Shown: positions 32,604 through 41,141 of the stretch, piece by piece
Layout of the letters: each line of letters begins with the position of its first letter
Position numbering within the stretch: the stretch's first letter is position 1
Assembly: GCF_001591965.1 (NCBI RefSeq)
Contig: NZ_BCVX01000004.1
Span: forward strand, 1 to 64,000
Direction: 5' to 3'
Length of the DNA: 64,000 nucleotides
From: Lysinibacillus odysseyi 34hs-1 = NBRC 100172
GTDB lineage: Bacteria; Bacillota; Bacilli; Bacillales_A; Planococcaceae
Notes under the pieces: model-generated
Told to the model about the DNA's origin: nothing
Seen by the model: the letters and a program-made list of their open reading frames with translations, nothing else
The model's database searches: none
Made by a program: the position numbers and the translations under genes

Positions 32604-34160
32604 TTGAGTGAATCACTTGATACTTCGCAGTTTGAAAAGAAAATGATTATACGAAATATGCAGCATGAAGATATTGATGCCATCTTGGAAATCCAGCGTG
32701 TATCCTTTCCAGGGATGTCCCCTTGGAAAAGAGAGCATTTATATAGCCATTTGGCGATTTTTCCGGAAGGTCAGATTGTCGCTGAATTTGAAGGAGAGGT
32801 AATCGGCTCGTGCTCCAGCCTGCGGATTAACTTCGATGAATATGACGACCGCCACACATGGAGCGATATTACAGATGATGGTTTTATCACAAACCATGAC
32901 CCAAATGGCTATAATCTGTATGGTATTGAGGTAATGGTGCACCCGCAATATCGCAGAATGAAGGTCGGCCAGCGCCTTTACGAGGCAAGGAAAGATTTGG
33001 CGAGAACATTAAATTTAAAATCGATTATCCTTGGAGGCCGCATACCGAACTACCATCTGCATGCCTCGGAAATGACACCACGCGAATATGTGGATGCAGT
33101 AAGCCGGCATAAAATTTATGATCCGGTTTTAACATTCCAGATTATGAATGGTTTTATGCTGATGCGGATCAATCCCAATTATTTGCCGGACGATGTTGCT
33201 TCAGGAAAGTATGCTACATTAATGGAATGGAATAATGCGGACTATTTGCCGCAGTCAAAGCGCCATTTCAAAACGAGCTACCCTGTCCGAATCTGCGTTG
33301 TACAATACATGATGAGGAAAATCGAAAGCTTTGACGATTTTGCGCAGCAATGTGAATATTTTGTGGATGTCGGCTCTGATGCGGCAGCGGATTTTATCGT
33401 TTTTCCGGAAATCTTTACAACACAGCTTATGTCCTTTTTAAATGAAAAATCTCCTTCGCAGGCCGTTCGTAAATTAACTGAATTTACCCCTCAGTATATA
33501 GAGCTGTTTACGAATTTAGCAGTACGCTACAATGTTAACATTATAGGCGGCTCGCATTTCGTAGAAGAAGAGAATGAAGAAATATATAACATTGCATACT
33601 TATTCCGCCGGGACGGGACGATTGAGAAGCAATATAAAATCCATATTACACCGAATGAGCGAAGATGGTGGGGAATTTCCAACGGTGATTTAGTAAAGGT
33701 GTTCGATACGGACTGCGGCAGGATTGCCATCCAAATTTGTTATGATATTGAGTTCCCTGAACTTGCACGTATTGCAACCGATATGGGTGCCAATATTATT
33801 TTTGTTCCTTTCTGTACAGAAGACCGACACGGGTATTTACGGGTTCGTTATTGTGCTCAGGCCCGAGCGGTTGAAAATCAGGTATTTACAGTTATTTCAG
33901 GAACTGTCGGCAACCTTCCCCATACAGAAAACATGGATATTCAGTATGCACAGTCTGCTATTTTTGCACCGAGTGATTTTGAATTTGCCCGTGACGGAAT
34001 TGTCGGGGAAACGAATTCGAATGTTGAGATGGTATTAATCAGTGATGTCGATCTGGAAGTGCTTCGCAGACAACGCCAAAATGGTACAGTCAAGCATCTG
34101 AAGGACCGCAGACATGATGTATACCGAATCGACTATTTAAAAGACGAGGGAACATTCTAA
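32604..34160 (+). CDS. yhcX: GNAT acetyltransferase fused to a nitrilase (YhcX type)
   Basis: 518 residues. Residues 14-190 form a GNAT domain (GIEVMVHPQYRRMKVGQRLYEARKD, motif A RRxxxGxxL). Residues about 225-510 form a carbon-nitrogen hydrolase with the triad Glu269 (FPEIFT), Lys345 (YKIHI) and Cys379 (QICYDIEFPE). B. subtilis YhcX has the same fusion and neighbours YhcY and YhcZ. A link to indole-3-acetonitrile or other amide metabolism has been suggested for YhcX, but the substrate is not certain. GGAGGTG precedes TTG 32604. A terminator separates it from yhcY. Confidence 0.9.
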   Translation: MSESLDTSQFEKKMIIRNMQHEDIDAILEIQRVSFPGMSPWKREHLYSHLAIFPEGQIVAEFEGEVIGSCSSLRINFDEYDDRHTWSDITDDGFITNHDPNGYNLYGIEVMVHPQYRRMKVGQRLYEARKDLARTLNLKSIILGGRIPNYHLHASEMTPREYVDAVSRHKIYDPVLTFQIMNGFMLMRINPNYLPDDVASGKYATLMEWNNADYLPQSKRHFKTSYPVRICVVQYMMRKIESFDDFAQQCEYFVDVGSDAAADFIVFPEIFTTQLMSFLNEKSPSQAVRKLTEFTPQYIELFTNLAVRYNVNIIGGSHFVEEENEEIYNIAYLFRRDGTIEKQYKIHITPNERRWWGISNGDLVKVFDTDCGRIAIQICYDIEFPELARIATDMGANIIFVPFCTEDRHGYLRVRYCAQARAVENQVFTVISGTVGNLPHTENMDIQYAQSAIFAPSDFEFARDGIVGETNSNVEMVLISDVDLEVLRRQRQNGTVKHLKDRRHDVYRIDYLKDEGTF

Positions 34161-34226
34161 TTATTAACTACACGATTGTATGAATGTTTGTTTTACCTCT
34201 GTGTCATTTACATTTTTATACAAGTG

Positions 34227-34261
34227 AAGAGCGTGCTGCAATTTGCGGCACGCTCTTTGTT
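34227..34261 (+). terminator. Terminator after yhcX
   Basis: AAGAGCGTGC pairs perfectly with GCACGCTCTT around an 11-base loop, followed by TGTTATGG. The T-tract is short. Confidence 0.75.
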
Positions 34262-34301
34262 ATGGTATAGATGAAGTAATGGCAAAAGAGAAGGTGACGA
34301 C

Positions 34302-35411
34302 ATGAACGATCATTCAAATATAACAATTTTAAAAGAAATTGCAGAGCTATTGAATGAAGAGACGGAAATGATTCCAATGCTGCGGGGAGCTCTCCATAAA
34401 TTTTTGGGGGGAACTAAATTCGATACAGGGTGGATTTTCTTTATTAATGAAAAAGGAAAGCCGGAACTTGTTGCCCAGGAGCATTTACCGGGAGCGCTCA
34501 CCTATAATAAATGTGAATATTTAAGGCATGGCGGCTGCTGGTGCGTATCCCGCTTTCGCAATGATGAACTAAAGAGGGCTTCCAATATTATCGAATGCCA
34601 GCGGATCGAAAGTGCCATCGAGGGGGAAGTGGGCGACCCGGAAGGTATCACACATCACGCCACAGTCCCGCTCCAATCAGGACAGGAGAAGTTTGGTATT
34701 CTTAACGTTGCTTCTAAAAATACGATCCGTTTTTCAGAGGAAGAGCTGGAGCTGCTGGAATCTGTTGCATTCCAATTAGGCTCGGCCATCAAACGTATTC
34801 TTCTTGTGAATGAACAGCAGGAGATTGCGCTCGTTCAGGAACGAAACCGGCTGGCTAGAGACCTCCACGATTCGGTCAACCAATTATTATTTTCTGTTAC
34901 GCTCACGTCACGTGCAGGCATTGAAATGACAGAGGATGCGGAAGTAAAAGATACCTTTAAAGAAATCCAAAATTTAACACAGGAAGCATTGAATGAAATG
35001 CGGGCACTAATCTGGCAGCTGCGTCCAAGAGGGCTTGAGAGCGGTCTGATTGATGCGATTAAAATTTATGCAGAAATGCTTGGCTTAAAGCTGAATGTAA
35101 CGGTTTCCGGCGTGTTGCAGTTTCCTTCTAAAGTAGAGGAGACGCTTTTCAGGATTTCGCAGGAGGCACTGAATAATATAAGGCGCCATGCAGGTGTAAA
35201 GGAAGCGGAAATGTTTGTAACGGTAGCTCCTACAGATGTCCTGCTTGTTATTAAAGATGAGGGGCGGGGGTTTGCCCTTGACCCGCAAGCAGCCCTTCCT
35301 TCTATGGGCCTGCAATCTATACGGGACCGAGCAAAGGCAATCGGGGGTTCGGCAGATTGGGTGAGCGAGCTTGGGAAGGGAACAGAGCTATTGATCCGTT
35401 TGCCATATTAA
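34302..35411 (+). CDS. yhcY: GAF-domain sensor histidine kinase (YhcY type)
   Basis: 369 residues, no transmembrane segment. A GAF domain occupies about 15-165. The HisKA_3 dimerisation helix holds the phospho-acceptor His189 in ARDLHDSVNQLLFS, and an HATPase_c domain fills 260-369 with NNIRRHA (N box), DEGRGF (G1) and GKGTELLIRLP (G2). It is an LiaS/NarX-like cytoplasmic kinase. The cognate response regulator follows at 12 bases. The signal sensed by the GAF domain is unknown; Cys residues in RHGGCWC may be part of it. Confidence 0.9.
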   Translation: MNDHSNITILKEIAELLNEETEMIPMLRGALHKFLGGTKFDTGWIFFINEKGKPELVAQEHLPGALTYNKCEYLRHGGCWCVSRFRNDELKRASNIIECQRIESAIEGEVGDPEGITHHATVPLQSGQEKFGILNVASKNTIRFSEEELELLESVAFQLGSAIKRILLVNEQQEIALVQERNRLARDLHDSVNQLLFSVTLTSRAGIEMTEDAEVKDTFKEIQNLTQEALNEMRALIWQLRPRGLESGLIDAIKIYAEMLGLKLNVTVSGVLQFPSKVEETLFRISQEALNNIRRHAGVKEAEMFVTVAPTDVLLVIKDEGRGFALDPQAALPSMGLQSIRDRAKAIGGSADWVSELGKGTELLIRLPY

Positions 35412-35423
35412 GGGGGAAATGAA

Positions 35424-36074
35424 ATGATACGAGTGTTAATTGCAGATGACCATCATGTAGTGCGTCGGGGTCTGTTGTTTTTTTTAAAAACACAAAAAGA
35501 TATAGAAGTTGTAGGGGAGGCGAAAAATGGGCTAGAAGCGATTGATATGGTAGCCCAATTAAAGCCGGATATCGTATTGATGGATCTGGTTATGCCCAAG
35601 ATGGACGGTATCCAGGCGACAAAAAATATTAAAACAAAATGGCCGAATGTCCAAGTGCTGATGCTGACAAGCTTCTCCGATAAAGATCATGTGCTGCCTG
35701 CCATCGAGGCAGGGGCATCAGGCTATCAATTGAAGGATATTGAGCCAGATGAATTAGTAGAGTCGATCCGGCTAACGATGCGCGGGGAAAATACAATCCA
35801 TCCTGAAGCAACAACACAGCTGGAGGAGGGACTGCGCGAGGAGGAAAACCTGCCGCACGTTTTAAATCCGCTGACACCCCGTGAACAGGATGTACTGGCG
35901 GAGCTGACTAAAGGCAAGAGCAATCGGGAAATTGCTTCTTCCTTATTCGTAACAGAGAAAACAGTGAAGACCCATATATCCAATATTTTTGCAAAGCTTG
36001 AAGTACAGGACCGGACACAGGCTGCTCTGTATGCTGTCAAACACGGTTTGACAGAAGGAAGCGGTAAGGCATAG
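35424..36074 (+). CDS. yhcZ: NarL/FixJ-family response regulator (YhcZ type)
   Basis: 216 residues. The receiver domain has the acidic pair in ADDH, phospho-acceptor Asp54 (VLMDLVMPKMDG), a Thr/Ser at MLTSFS and Lys in QLKD. The C-terminal LuxR-type HTH has LTPREQDVLAELTKGKSNREIA and VTEKTVKTHISNIFAKL. Cognate to the adjacent YhcY. Targets are unknown. GGGGGAAAT precedes ATG 35424. Confidence 0.92.
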   Translation: MIRVLIADDHHVVRRGLLFFLKTQKDIEVVGEAKNGLEAIDMVAQLKPDIVLMDLVMPKMDGIQATKNIKTKWPNVQVLMLTSFSDKDHVLPAIEAGASGYQLKDIEPDELVESIRLTMRGENTIHPEATTQLEEGLREEENLPHVLNPLTPREQDVLAELTKGKSNREIASSLFVTEKTVKTHISNIFAKLEVQDRTQAALYAVKHGLTEGSGKA

Positions 36075-36086
36075 GAAGTCATTAAA

Positions 36087-36118
36087 GGCATGGTAAATGT
36101 TCCATGTCTTTTTTTATT
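36087..36118 (+). terminator. Terminator after yhcZ
   Basis: GGCATGG pairs with CCATGTC (one G-T) around an 8-base loop, followed by TTTTTTTATTT. Confidence 0.85.
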
Positions 36119-36140
36119 TGGGAAAATATTATAAAACCGG

Positions 36141-36169
36141 TTGCGCTTTATAGGGTATTAGTGTACTAT
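36141..36169 (+). promoter_or_regulatory. Sigma-A promoter of the ABC operon
   Basis: TTGCGC (36141-36146) and TACTAT (36164-36169) have a 17-bp spacer. The -10 lies within the inverted-repeat operator at 36155-36188. Confidence 0.6.
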
Positions 36170-36188
36170 GTCAATAGTACACTAATAC
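36155..36188 (+). promoter_or_regulatory. GntR/YtrA-type operator
   Basis: A perfect 12-bp inverted repeat, GTATTAGTGTAC (36155-36166) and GTACACTAATAC (36177-36188), with a 10-base centre. The core AGTGTA...TACACT is close to the operator recalled for B. subtilis YtrA. The operon encodes a YtrA-type GntR regulator, so autoregulation is likely. Confidence 0.75.
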
Positions 36189-36213
36189 GAAATTTTGAAG
36201 GGCGTTGAGTTAT

Positions 36214-36987
36214 ATGCGCAAGTTTTGGAGCCTAGTAAAGAAAGAATGGCATATGTATAAGGCTTGGCCAATTATCTTTTTAATAGTAGGAGCAGTATCC
36301 ATTGGTTTATTACCTATGTTTGAAGGACGCTTCATTAACGTCAATATAGCGAAAGAGGAATTTAGGTTAGGGCTGCTGTTTCTTGGACTATTTTTAACAG
36401 GAGCTGTGATGCCATGGCAGTTTCTTTTCAGTATTAGAAGAGGCATCAAGGAAAAGGAGTTATGGCTGCATAATAGCAGTCCGATGACTGTGCTTATCGG
36501 TGCTAAGCTATTTTATACCGTTGCATGGACGACGTTGAACAGCGCATTCTATACATTCTTTTTTCATTGGACACCAAGTATTATCGAGGGATCTACCAGT
36601 GAAATTATTTGGATGCAGGGACTAGTCGTTAGCATCATTTTCCTTCTCGGAATCCTTACAGCGGTAGGGGCTCTGCTGTTCTATACGGTCTATATCCAGT
36701 TGAAACGATATATTAAATATGGAAGTGTGATTATCACAGGAATGCTATTCGGATTGTTTTTATTTACGACCGATAAGATTGCGAACTCCTCTCTATACGA
36801 CAAACTGCTAATACATGGGGAGATTCCGCTGGCTTTCCTAGAGAAGAATATGCCGGTATTCACATCGGAGGACGTGCTTGTAAACTTTTACAGTCTGTAT
36901 ATCGTCGAGGAATTGGTTATGTGGCTGGTGATGGCCAGCTGCTTCATCGCGGCAAGTAAATGGATTGAAAGGGTGATTACGCGATGA
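36214..36987 (+). CDS. ABC-transporter membrane protein, first gene of the GntR operon
   Basis: 257 residues, six hydrophobic segments, no soluble domain. It is of the small ABC-2-like membrane type found beside YtrA-type GntR regulators. Segments MPWQFLFSIRRGIKEKELWLHNS and LLFYTVYIQLKRYIKYG are typical loops. ATG 36214 is preferred with GAAGGG eleven bases upstream; TTG 36205 is too close to that site. Its stop overlaps the start of the regulator gene by four bases, so translation is coupled. The substrate is unknown. Confidence 0.75.
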   Translation: MRKFWSLVKKEWHMYKAWPIIFLIVGAVSIGLLPMFEGRFINVNIAKEEFRLGLLFLGLFLTGAVMPWQFLFSIRRGIKEKELWLHNSSPMTVLIGAKLFYTVAWTTLNSAFYTFFFHWTPSIIEGSTSEIIWMQGLVVSIIFLLGILTAVGALLFYTVYIQLKRYIKYGSVIITGMLFGLFLFTTDKIANSSLYDKLLIHGEIPLAFLEKNMPVFTSEDVLVNFYSLYIVEELVMWLVMASCFIAASKWIERVITR

Positions 36988-37340
36988 CGCAGGATTTTTC
37001 AAAAGATAAGCCAATTTATGCACAGCTGGTCGATCGTATATGTGGAGATGTCCTGAAAGGATATTTGAAGCCGGGGGAGAAGCTTCCTTCTGTTCGCGAA
37101 TATGCGATAGAAAGCGGTGTGAATGTAAATACAGTACAACGTGTATACAAGGAGCTTGAAGCAATGGAAATGACAGAAACAAAGCGTGGGCAAGGAACGT
37201 TTATTACCACAGATGAGGAGCGCATTGGGCAACTGAGGGAAGAAATGATGACGCAAGTAGCAACGCAGTTCCTGACCATGATCGATTCACTGGGGTTTAC
37301 AAAAGAAGAGATGATTGAAGTATTGAAAAAAGGAGGTTGA
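36984..37340 (+). CDS. GntR-family (YtrA subfamily) transcriptional regulator
   Basis: 118 residues. A winged helix of GntR type (PIYAQLVDRICGDVLKGYLKPGEKLPSVREYA split; SGVNVNTVQRVYKELEAMEM) and only a short C-terminal dimerisation tail, which defines the YtrA subfamily. Such repressors sit in ABC-transporter operons and bind inverted repeats upstream. The operator at 36155-36188 is the obvious target. The gene overlaps the preceding one and precedes the ATPase gene by four bases. Confidence 0.9.
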   Translation: MTQDFSKDKPIYAQLVDRICGDVLKGYLKPGEKLPSVREYAIESGVNVNTVQRVYKELEAMEMTETKRGQGTFITTDEERIGQLREEMMTQVATQFLTMIDSLGFTKEEMIEVLKKGG

Positions 37341-37344
37341 GGAT

Positions 37345-38046
37345 ATGCTACAATTGGAAAATGTGCTGTTTAAATACAGAAAAAAACCAATCATTAATGA
37401 TGTTTCCTTTACTATTCCGACTGGACAGATCATCGGCGTGATTGGGGAAAATGGCTGTGGGAAATCAACGCTGCTTCAATTGATGGCGGGGCTTCTTCGG
37501 CCGAACAAGGGGGCTATACAGTTGGAAGACCGAAAAGTGACAAGGCGATCTGCCGATAAAATAGCCTATTCACCTGATATTGATCTGTTTTACGAAAGCT
37601 ATACAGGCGAGCAGGTTTTCCGCTTTTATAGTGAGCAGTTTTCCGATTTTTCTTTGGAGAAGGCTCACATTATCGCCAAGCATTTGGAGGCGCAGACAAC
37701 AGTTAAGCTTGGAAAGTTATCAAAGGGAAACCGTGCCCGTATTAAAATGGCGGCGACACTAGGACGCGAGGCATCACTTTACTTACTTGATGAGCCTTTT
37801 GCAGGACTGGATCCGCTTGCGAGAGAGTCACTGATTAAGGCACTAATCCGTTTTATCGATATAGAAAACCAGTCTGTCGTCCTTTCGACTCATGAGGTAA
37901 ACGAGGTGGAGCCGATTTTGGATCAGGTTATTCTGCTTCGTGATGGCAGGCTGACGGCAATGGAGGAAATGGAACTCATTCGTGATGAGCGGAATGAGGA
38001 TGCAGTGGAATGGATGAAATCATTATATGAAAAGCAGGTGAGGTAA
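37345..38046 (+). CDS. ABC-transporter ATPase 1
   Basis: 233 residues. Walker A GENGCGKST, Q-loop region, Walker B LYLLDEPFAGLD and H-loop STHEVNEVE are present. The signature is KLSKGNRARIKMA, with KGNR in place of SGGQ, as in YtrB/BcrA-like short exporters. AAAGGAGG precedes ATG 37345. It overlaps or abuts the next gene (38047) directly, so the operon is tightly packed. It probably pairs with the membrane protein encoded at 36214. Confidence 0.9.
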   Translation: MLQLENVLFKYRKKPIINDVSFTIPTGQIIGVIGENGCGKSTLLQLMAGLLRPNKGAIQLEDRKVTRRSADKIAYSPDIDLFYESYTGEQVFRFYSEQFSDFSLEKAHIIAKHLEAQTTVKLGKLSKGNRARIKMAATLGREASLYLLDEPFAGLDPLARESLIKALIRFIDIENQSVVLSTHEVNEVEPILDQVILLRDGRLTAMEEMELIRDERNEDAVEWMKSLYEKQVR

Positions 38047-38961
38047 ATGGCAAAACCAATAGTTCAATTAAAAAACATATCGAAAACGATTAAAGGAAAA
38101 CAGATTATTAAAGATATTACACTGGATTTTTATCCAGGCCAGATTACAGGCTTCCTAGGGCCGAACGGAGCAGGGAAAACAACGACAATACGTATGATGA
38201 CACGTCTTATGTATCCGACAAGCGGTGAAATAATAATTGACGGTAAATCACTTGCTGATAATTACGAAGAAGCTATATCACAAGTCGGGGTAATTGTCGA
38301 AAACCCGGAAATGTATAAATTTTTATCAGGCTATAAAAATCTTCTGCATTTTGCGCGGATGCATAAAGGCATAACAAAAGAGCGGATTGATGAGGTAGTA
38401 AAGCAGGTCGGTCTGGAAAATAGAATTCATGAAAAAGTAGGAACATATTCTCTAGGAATGCGGCAGCGTCTCGGTTTGGCTCAGGCACTTTTACACCGCC
38501 CGAAGTTTCTTATTTTGGATGAACCGACAAATGGACTTGATCCGGCGGGGATACGGGAATTCCGTACTCACTTGCGGCATATTGCTGAAACAGAAGGAAT
38601 TGCGGTTGTTGTTTCCAGTCACTTATTATCGGAAATTGAACTGATGTGTGACCGGATAGCCGTTATTCAGAATGGGAAACTCATCGATATTCGTGATCTT
38701 CAGAATACAGCAGTCTCTCTTTACTATATTGAACCAACGTCTATTCAGGCGGGAGCAGCTGTTTTGGAGAAACAAGGCTATACGTTTACTGTACAAGGGG
38801 ATGGCATGATCGTAGAAATCGAAAAGAAGGATGTCCCTGTGCTGACACAGCACTTATTCGAAGCAGGCGTACAATTATATGCAGTACAGCCGCATATGAA
38901 AACACTTGAAGATCAGTTCTTAGAAATGACAGGAGGCGGCGCAATTGCTGAAATACATTAG
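38047..38961 (+). CDS. ABC-transporter ATPase 2 (BcrA-like)
   Basis: 304 residues. Walker A GPNGAGKTT, signature YSLGMRQRLGLAQAL, Walker B FLILDEPTNGLDPAG and H-loop SSHLLSEIE are all standard. A C-terminal extension of about 80 residues after the NBD matches the bacitracin-type BcrA/DrrA export ATPases. The final 17 bases overlap the permease gene start, so the two are translationally coupled and presumably form one exporter. Confidence 0.92.
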   Translation: MAKPIVQLKNISKTIKGKQIIKDITLDFYPGQITGFLGPNGAGKTTTIRMMTRLMYPTSGEIIIDGKSLADNYEEAISQVGVIVENPEMYKFLSGYKNLLHFARMHKGITKERIDEVVKQVGLENRIHEKVGTYSLGMRQRLGLAQALLHRPKFLILDEPTNGLDPAGIREFRTHLRHIAETEGIAVVVSSHLLSEIELMCDRIAVIQNGKLIDIRDLQNTAVSLYYIEPTSIQAGAAVLEKQGYTFTVQGDGMIVEIEKKDVPVLTQHLFEAGVQLYAVQPHMKTLEDQFLEMTGGGAIAEIH

Positions 38962-39877
38962 AAATGAATGGATGAAGCTATGGGCTAAAAAAAGTACATG
39001 GACGATGCTGGTATTAACGATTCTACTAGCTGTCGTTCCGGCAATCGTCATGAAATATACAGAAGATAATGAAAAAGATTGGCGTACAGTTGTACAAGAA
39101 GATACAAATATGTATAAAAGTATGCTGGCAGAAGAGGGGCTAGCAGCGAGTGACGCAGCCTACTTTAATGAACAAATTGCGCTTAATGAGTACCGTCTGG
39201 CAGAGGATGTTCCTCTTGCTGTCACTACTACTTTTGATAGCTATTTAAGCTATGGGGTAGGCCTTATAATAATCGTCACGATTTTTTCTGTTGTTGTAGC
39301 AGCGGGGATTGTCTCTTCGGAATTTTCGACAGGTACGATTAAAATGCTGCTGACACGGCCTGTATCCAGAACAAAAATTTTATTATCAAAACTGCTGACA
39401 GTTATTCTGTTTGGCCTGTTGTTATACGCGGTATGCCTTGCCGGCTCTTCTATAATAGCTCTAATTTTATGGGGAACAGATATCTCACACGACCTCCAAA
39501 TGGTAGATGGGGTTATTAAAGAAGTAGATACATGGGGAGTTATCTTTGAGAAATTTATCTTGTCCTTCGGAGATTTCTTCATGTCCATTTTCTTTGCTTT
39601 CATGCTTGGCTCTATTTTCCGCTCGAGTTCGTTGGCAATTGGACTAACGCTTGTTATTTCTATGATGGGTGCATTGATCATCACATTGATGAGCAAGTAC
39701 AGCTTCGCTAAATACGTATGGATTTCGCATTCAGATCTAACCCAGCATGCAAGCGGCGGTACACCATATTTAGAAGGAGTAACACTACCATTTTCTTTAA
39801 CCGTATTGGCGGTTTATGCCATTCTATTTGTTTTAAGTAGTTTTATTATCTTTAATAAACGTGACGTGACGGCTTAA
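38945..39877 (+). CDS. ABC-2-type permease (BcrB-like)
   Basis: 310 residues, six transmembrane helices with one large outer loop at about 35-95. Segment VAAGIVSSEFSTGTIKMLLTRPVSRTKILLSK, split across residues, is the coupling-helix motif of ABC-2 permeases. It starts at TTG 38945 inside the ATPase 2 gene. Together with ATPase 2 it should export a peptide antibiotic or lipid-active compound; substrate identity is inference. It ends the operon. Confidence 0.88.
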   Translation: MLKYIRNEWMKLWAKKSTWTMLVLTILLAVVPAIVMKYTEDNEKDWRTVVQEDTNMYKSMLAEEGLAASDAAYFNEQIALNEYRLAEDVPLAVTTTFDSYLSYGVGLIIIVTIFSVVVAAGIVSSEFSTGTIKMLLTRPVSRTKILLSKLLTVILFGLLLYAVCLAGSSIIALILWGTDISHDLQMVDGVIKEVDTWGVIFEKFILSFGDFFMSIFFAFMLGSIFRSSSLAIGLTLVISMMGALIITLMSKYSFAKYVWISHSDLTQHASGGTPYLEGVTLPFSLTVLAVYAILFVLSSFIIFNKRDVTA

Positions 39878-39920
39878 TAGTGTGTATAATGGACCTACTT
39901 GAATAAATAGAGGTGCTGCT

Positions 39921-40136
39921 ATGAGTATCGTTATGGCGGGAGTGCTTGTTTCCTTCTCGGGAATACTGGTCATAGCGTCTGTAATCTTGGGGATTCTCCC
40001 GGCTGACAATAAAACTATGCAGATTGCTTTTCTGGCAATCGGGTGGATATTTGTCGTGATCGGTGCCATTATCCGGTATAAAGGGCTAAAGATGGAACGG
40101 AATCGGGAACAAGCAAAAGAACAGTCGAAAAAGTAA
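39921..40136 (+). CDS. Small two-helix membrane protein
   Basis: 71 residues with two hydrophobic helices (about 5-25 and 33-52) and a Lys/Glu-rich cytoplasmic tail. GAGGTGCT precedes ATG 39921. It lies 43 bases after the ABC permease, on the same strand, and before the terminator at 40134-40174, so it may be the operon's last gene. No family recognised. Confidence 0.65.
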   Translation: MSIVMAGVLVSFSGILVIASVILGILPADNKTMQIAFLAIGWIFVVIGAIIRYKGLKMERNREQAKEQSKK

Positions 40137-40176
40137 AAAAATGCGAAGTGGACTTGTCCCGCTTCGCATTTTTTAT
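40134..40176. terminator. Bidirectional terminator
   Basis: AAAAAATGCGAAG pairs with CTTCGCATTTTTT around a 12-base centre. It separates the ABC operon side from the convergent CDF exporter. Confidence 0.92.
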
Positions 40177-41067
40177 TTATGGGGAGTCAGTAGCTGATGG
40201 AATAAAATGAGGCTCAATATGCACAAGGGCGATGCAATATGGATTGAAGTGTTGTACAGTCGCTTCAATCTGATCACTGATCTTGTGGCTTTCAATGACA
40301 TTTAAATAAGGGTTGACCGTCACGGTTACATCAATAAAATTCATATTTCCATGGGAGCGACCCTTTAAATCGGTGATCTGGATAACACCTTCCACCCCTG
40401 CAATCAATTTCCGCAGCGTTTCTGTTTCTTCTGTATCGAATCCATCTGTTAACGTAACGACAGCTTCCCAAAAAATTTCAATGGCTGTTTTTATAATAAT
40501 CAATCCAACCAATAGAGCTGTAATAATATCGATAATAGGAAACCCAAAAATAGCCGCGAGAATCCCGATTGCTGTACCAATACTTACGAGAGCATCTGAG
40601 CGGTTATCGTAAGCAGCTGCCCTGACAGCAGAACTATTTATTTTATCGGCAAGCGCCAGATTGTAGCGATAGACAACATACATAATAGCCGCACTGAAAA
40701 GCGCTACTACTGCCGTTAAACTCGACGGGGCTTCCTGAATGGGTGCAAACATACCGCGAATGGAGGTGGAGAGTACCTGCAGTCCTACGACCATCATGAT
40801 GAAGGAGGCAATGAGCGATGCAATGGTCTCCGCACGTAAATGTCCATACCGATGGACACGGTCAGGAGGCTTTTGGGAAATCCGCAGCCCGATTAAAACA
40901 GCAATGGATGCAACAATATCAGTTGTATTATTTAAACCATCCGCTTTTAGGGCAGCGCTGGCACCTAAATAACCGACAATTAGCTTCATTGCACTTAAGA
41001 AGATATACGTACCAATGGAAAGCCAAGCACCTTTTTCTCCAGCACGCAAATTTGAATATATTTCCAA
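40177..41067 (-). CDS. Cation diffusion facilitator, Mn-type
   Basis: 296 residues, six transmembrane helices and a cytoplasmic ferredoxin-like domain. Metal-site motifs are ADGLNNTTDIVAS in TM2 (Asn-x3-Asp) and AAAYDNRSDALVS in TM5 (Asp-x3-Asp). Asn/Asp rather than His at these positions is the pattern of manganese exporters such as B. subtilis MneP and MneS, not of zinc carriers. TTG 41067 is chosen: GGGGGG lies seven bases before it; the more upstream ATGs lie before this site. A CNNM/CorC gene on the same strand is 75 bp upstream, so metal export genes are grouped. Confidence 0.85.
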   Translation of the reverse strand: MEIYSNLRAGEKGAWLSIGTYIFLSAMKLIVGYLGASAALKADGLNNTTDIVASIAVLIGLRISQKPPDRVHRYGHLRAETIASLIASFIMMVVGLQVLSTSIRGMFAPIQEAPSSLTAVVALFSAAIMYVVYRYNLALADKINSSAVRAAAYDNRSDALVSIGTAIGILAAIFGFPIIDIITALLVGLIIIKTAIEIFWEAVVTLTDGFDTEETETLRKLIAGVEGVIQITDLKGRSHGNMNFIDVTVTVNPYLNVIESHKISDQIEATVQHFNPYCIALVHIEPHFIPSATDSP

Positions 41068-41141
41068 AACAATTCCCCCCATAAGATTAGAATACGAGAA
41101 AACGACCCTCTTAATTGAGAGAGCCGTTTTCCTATCCATCC

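Noticed and set aside
39250-39696. 148-codon minus-strand frame inside the ABC permease gene.
   Set aside because: Shadow of the permease reading frame; no ribosome site or known motif.
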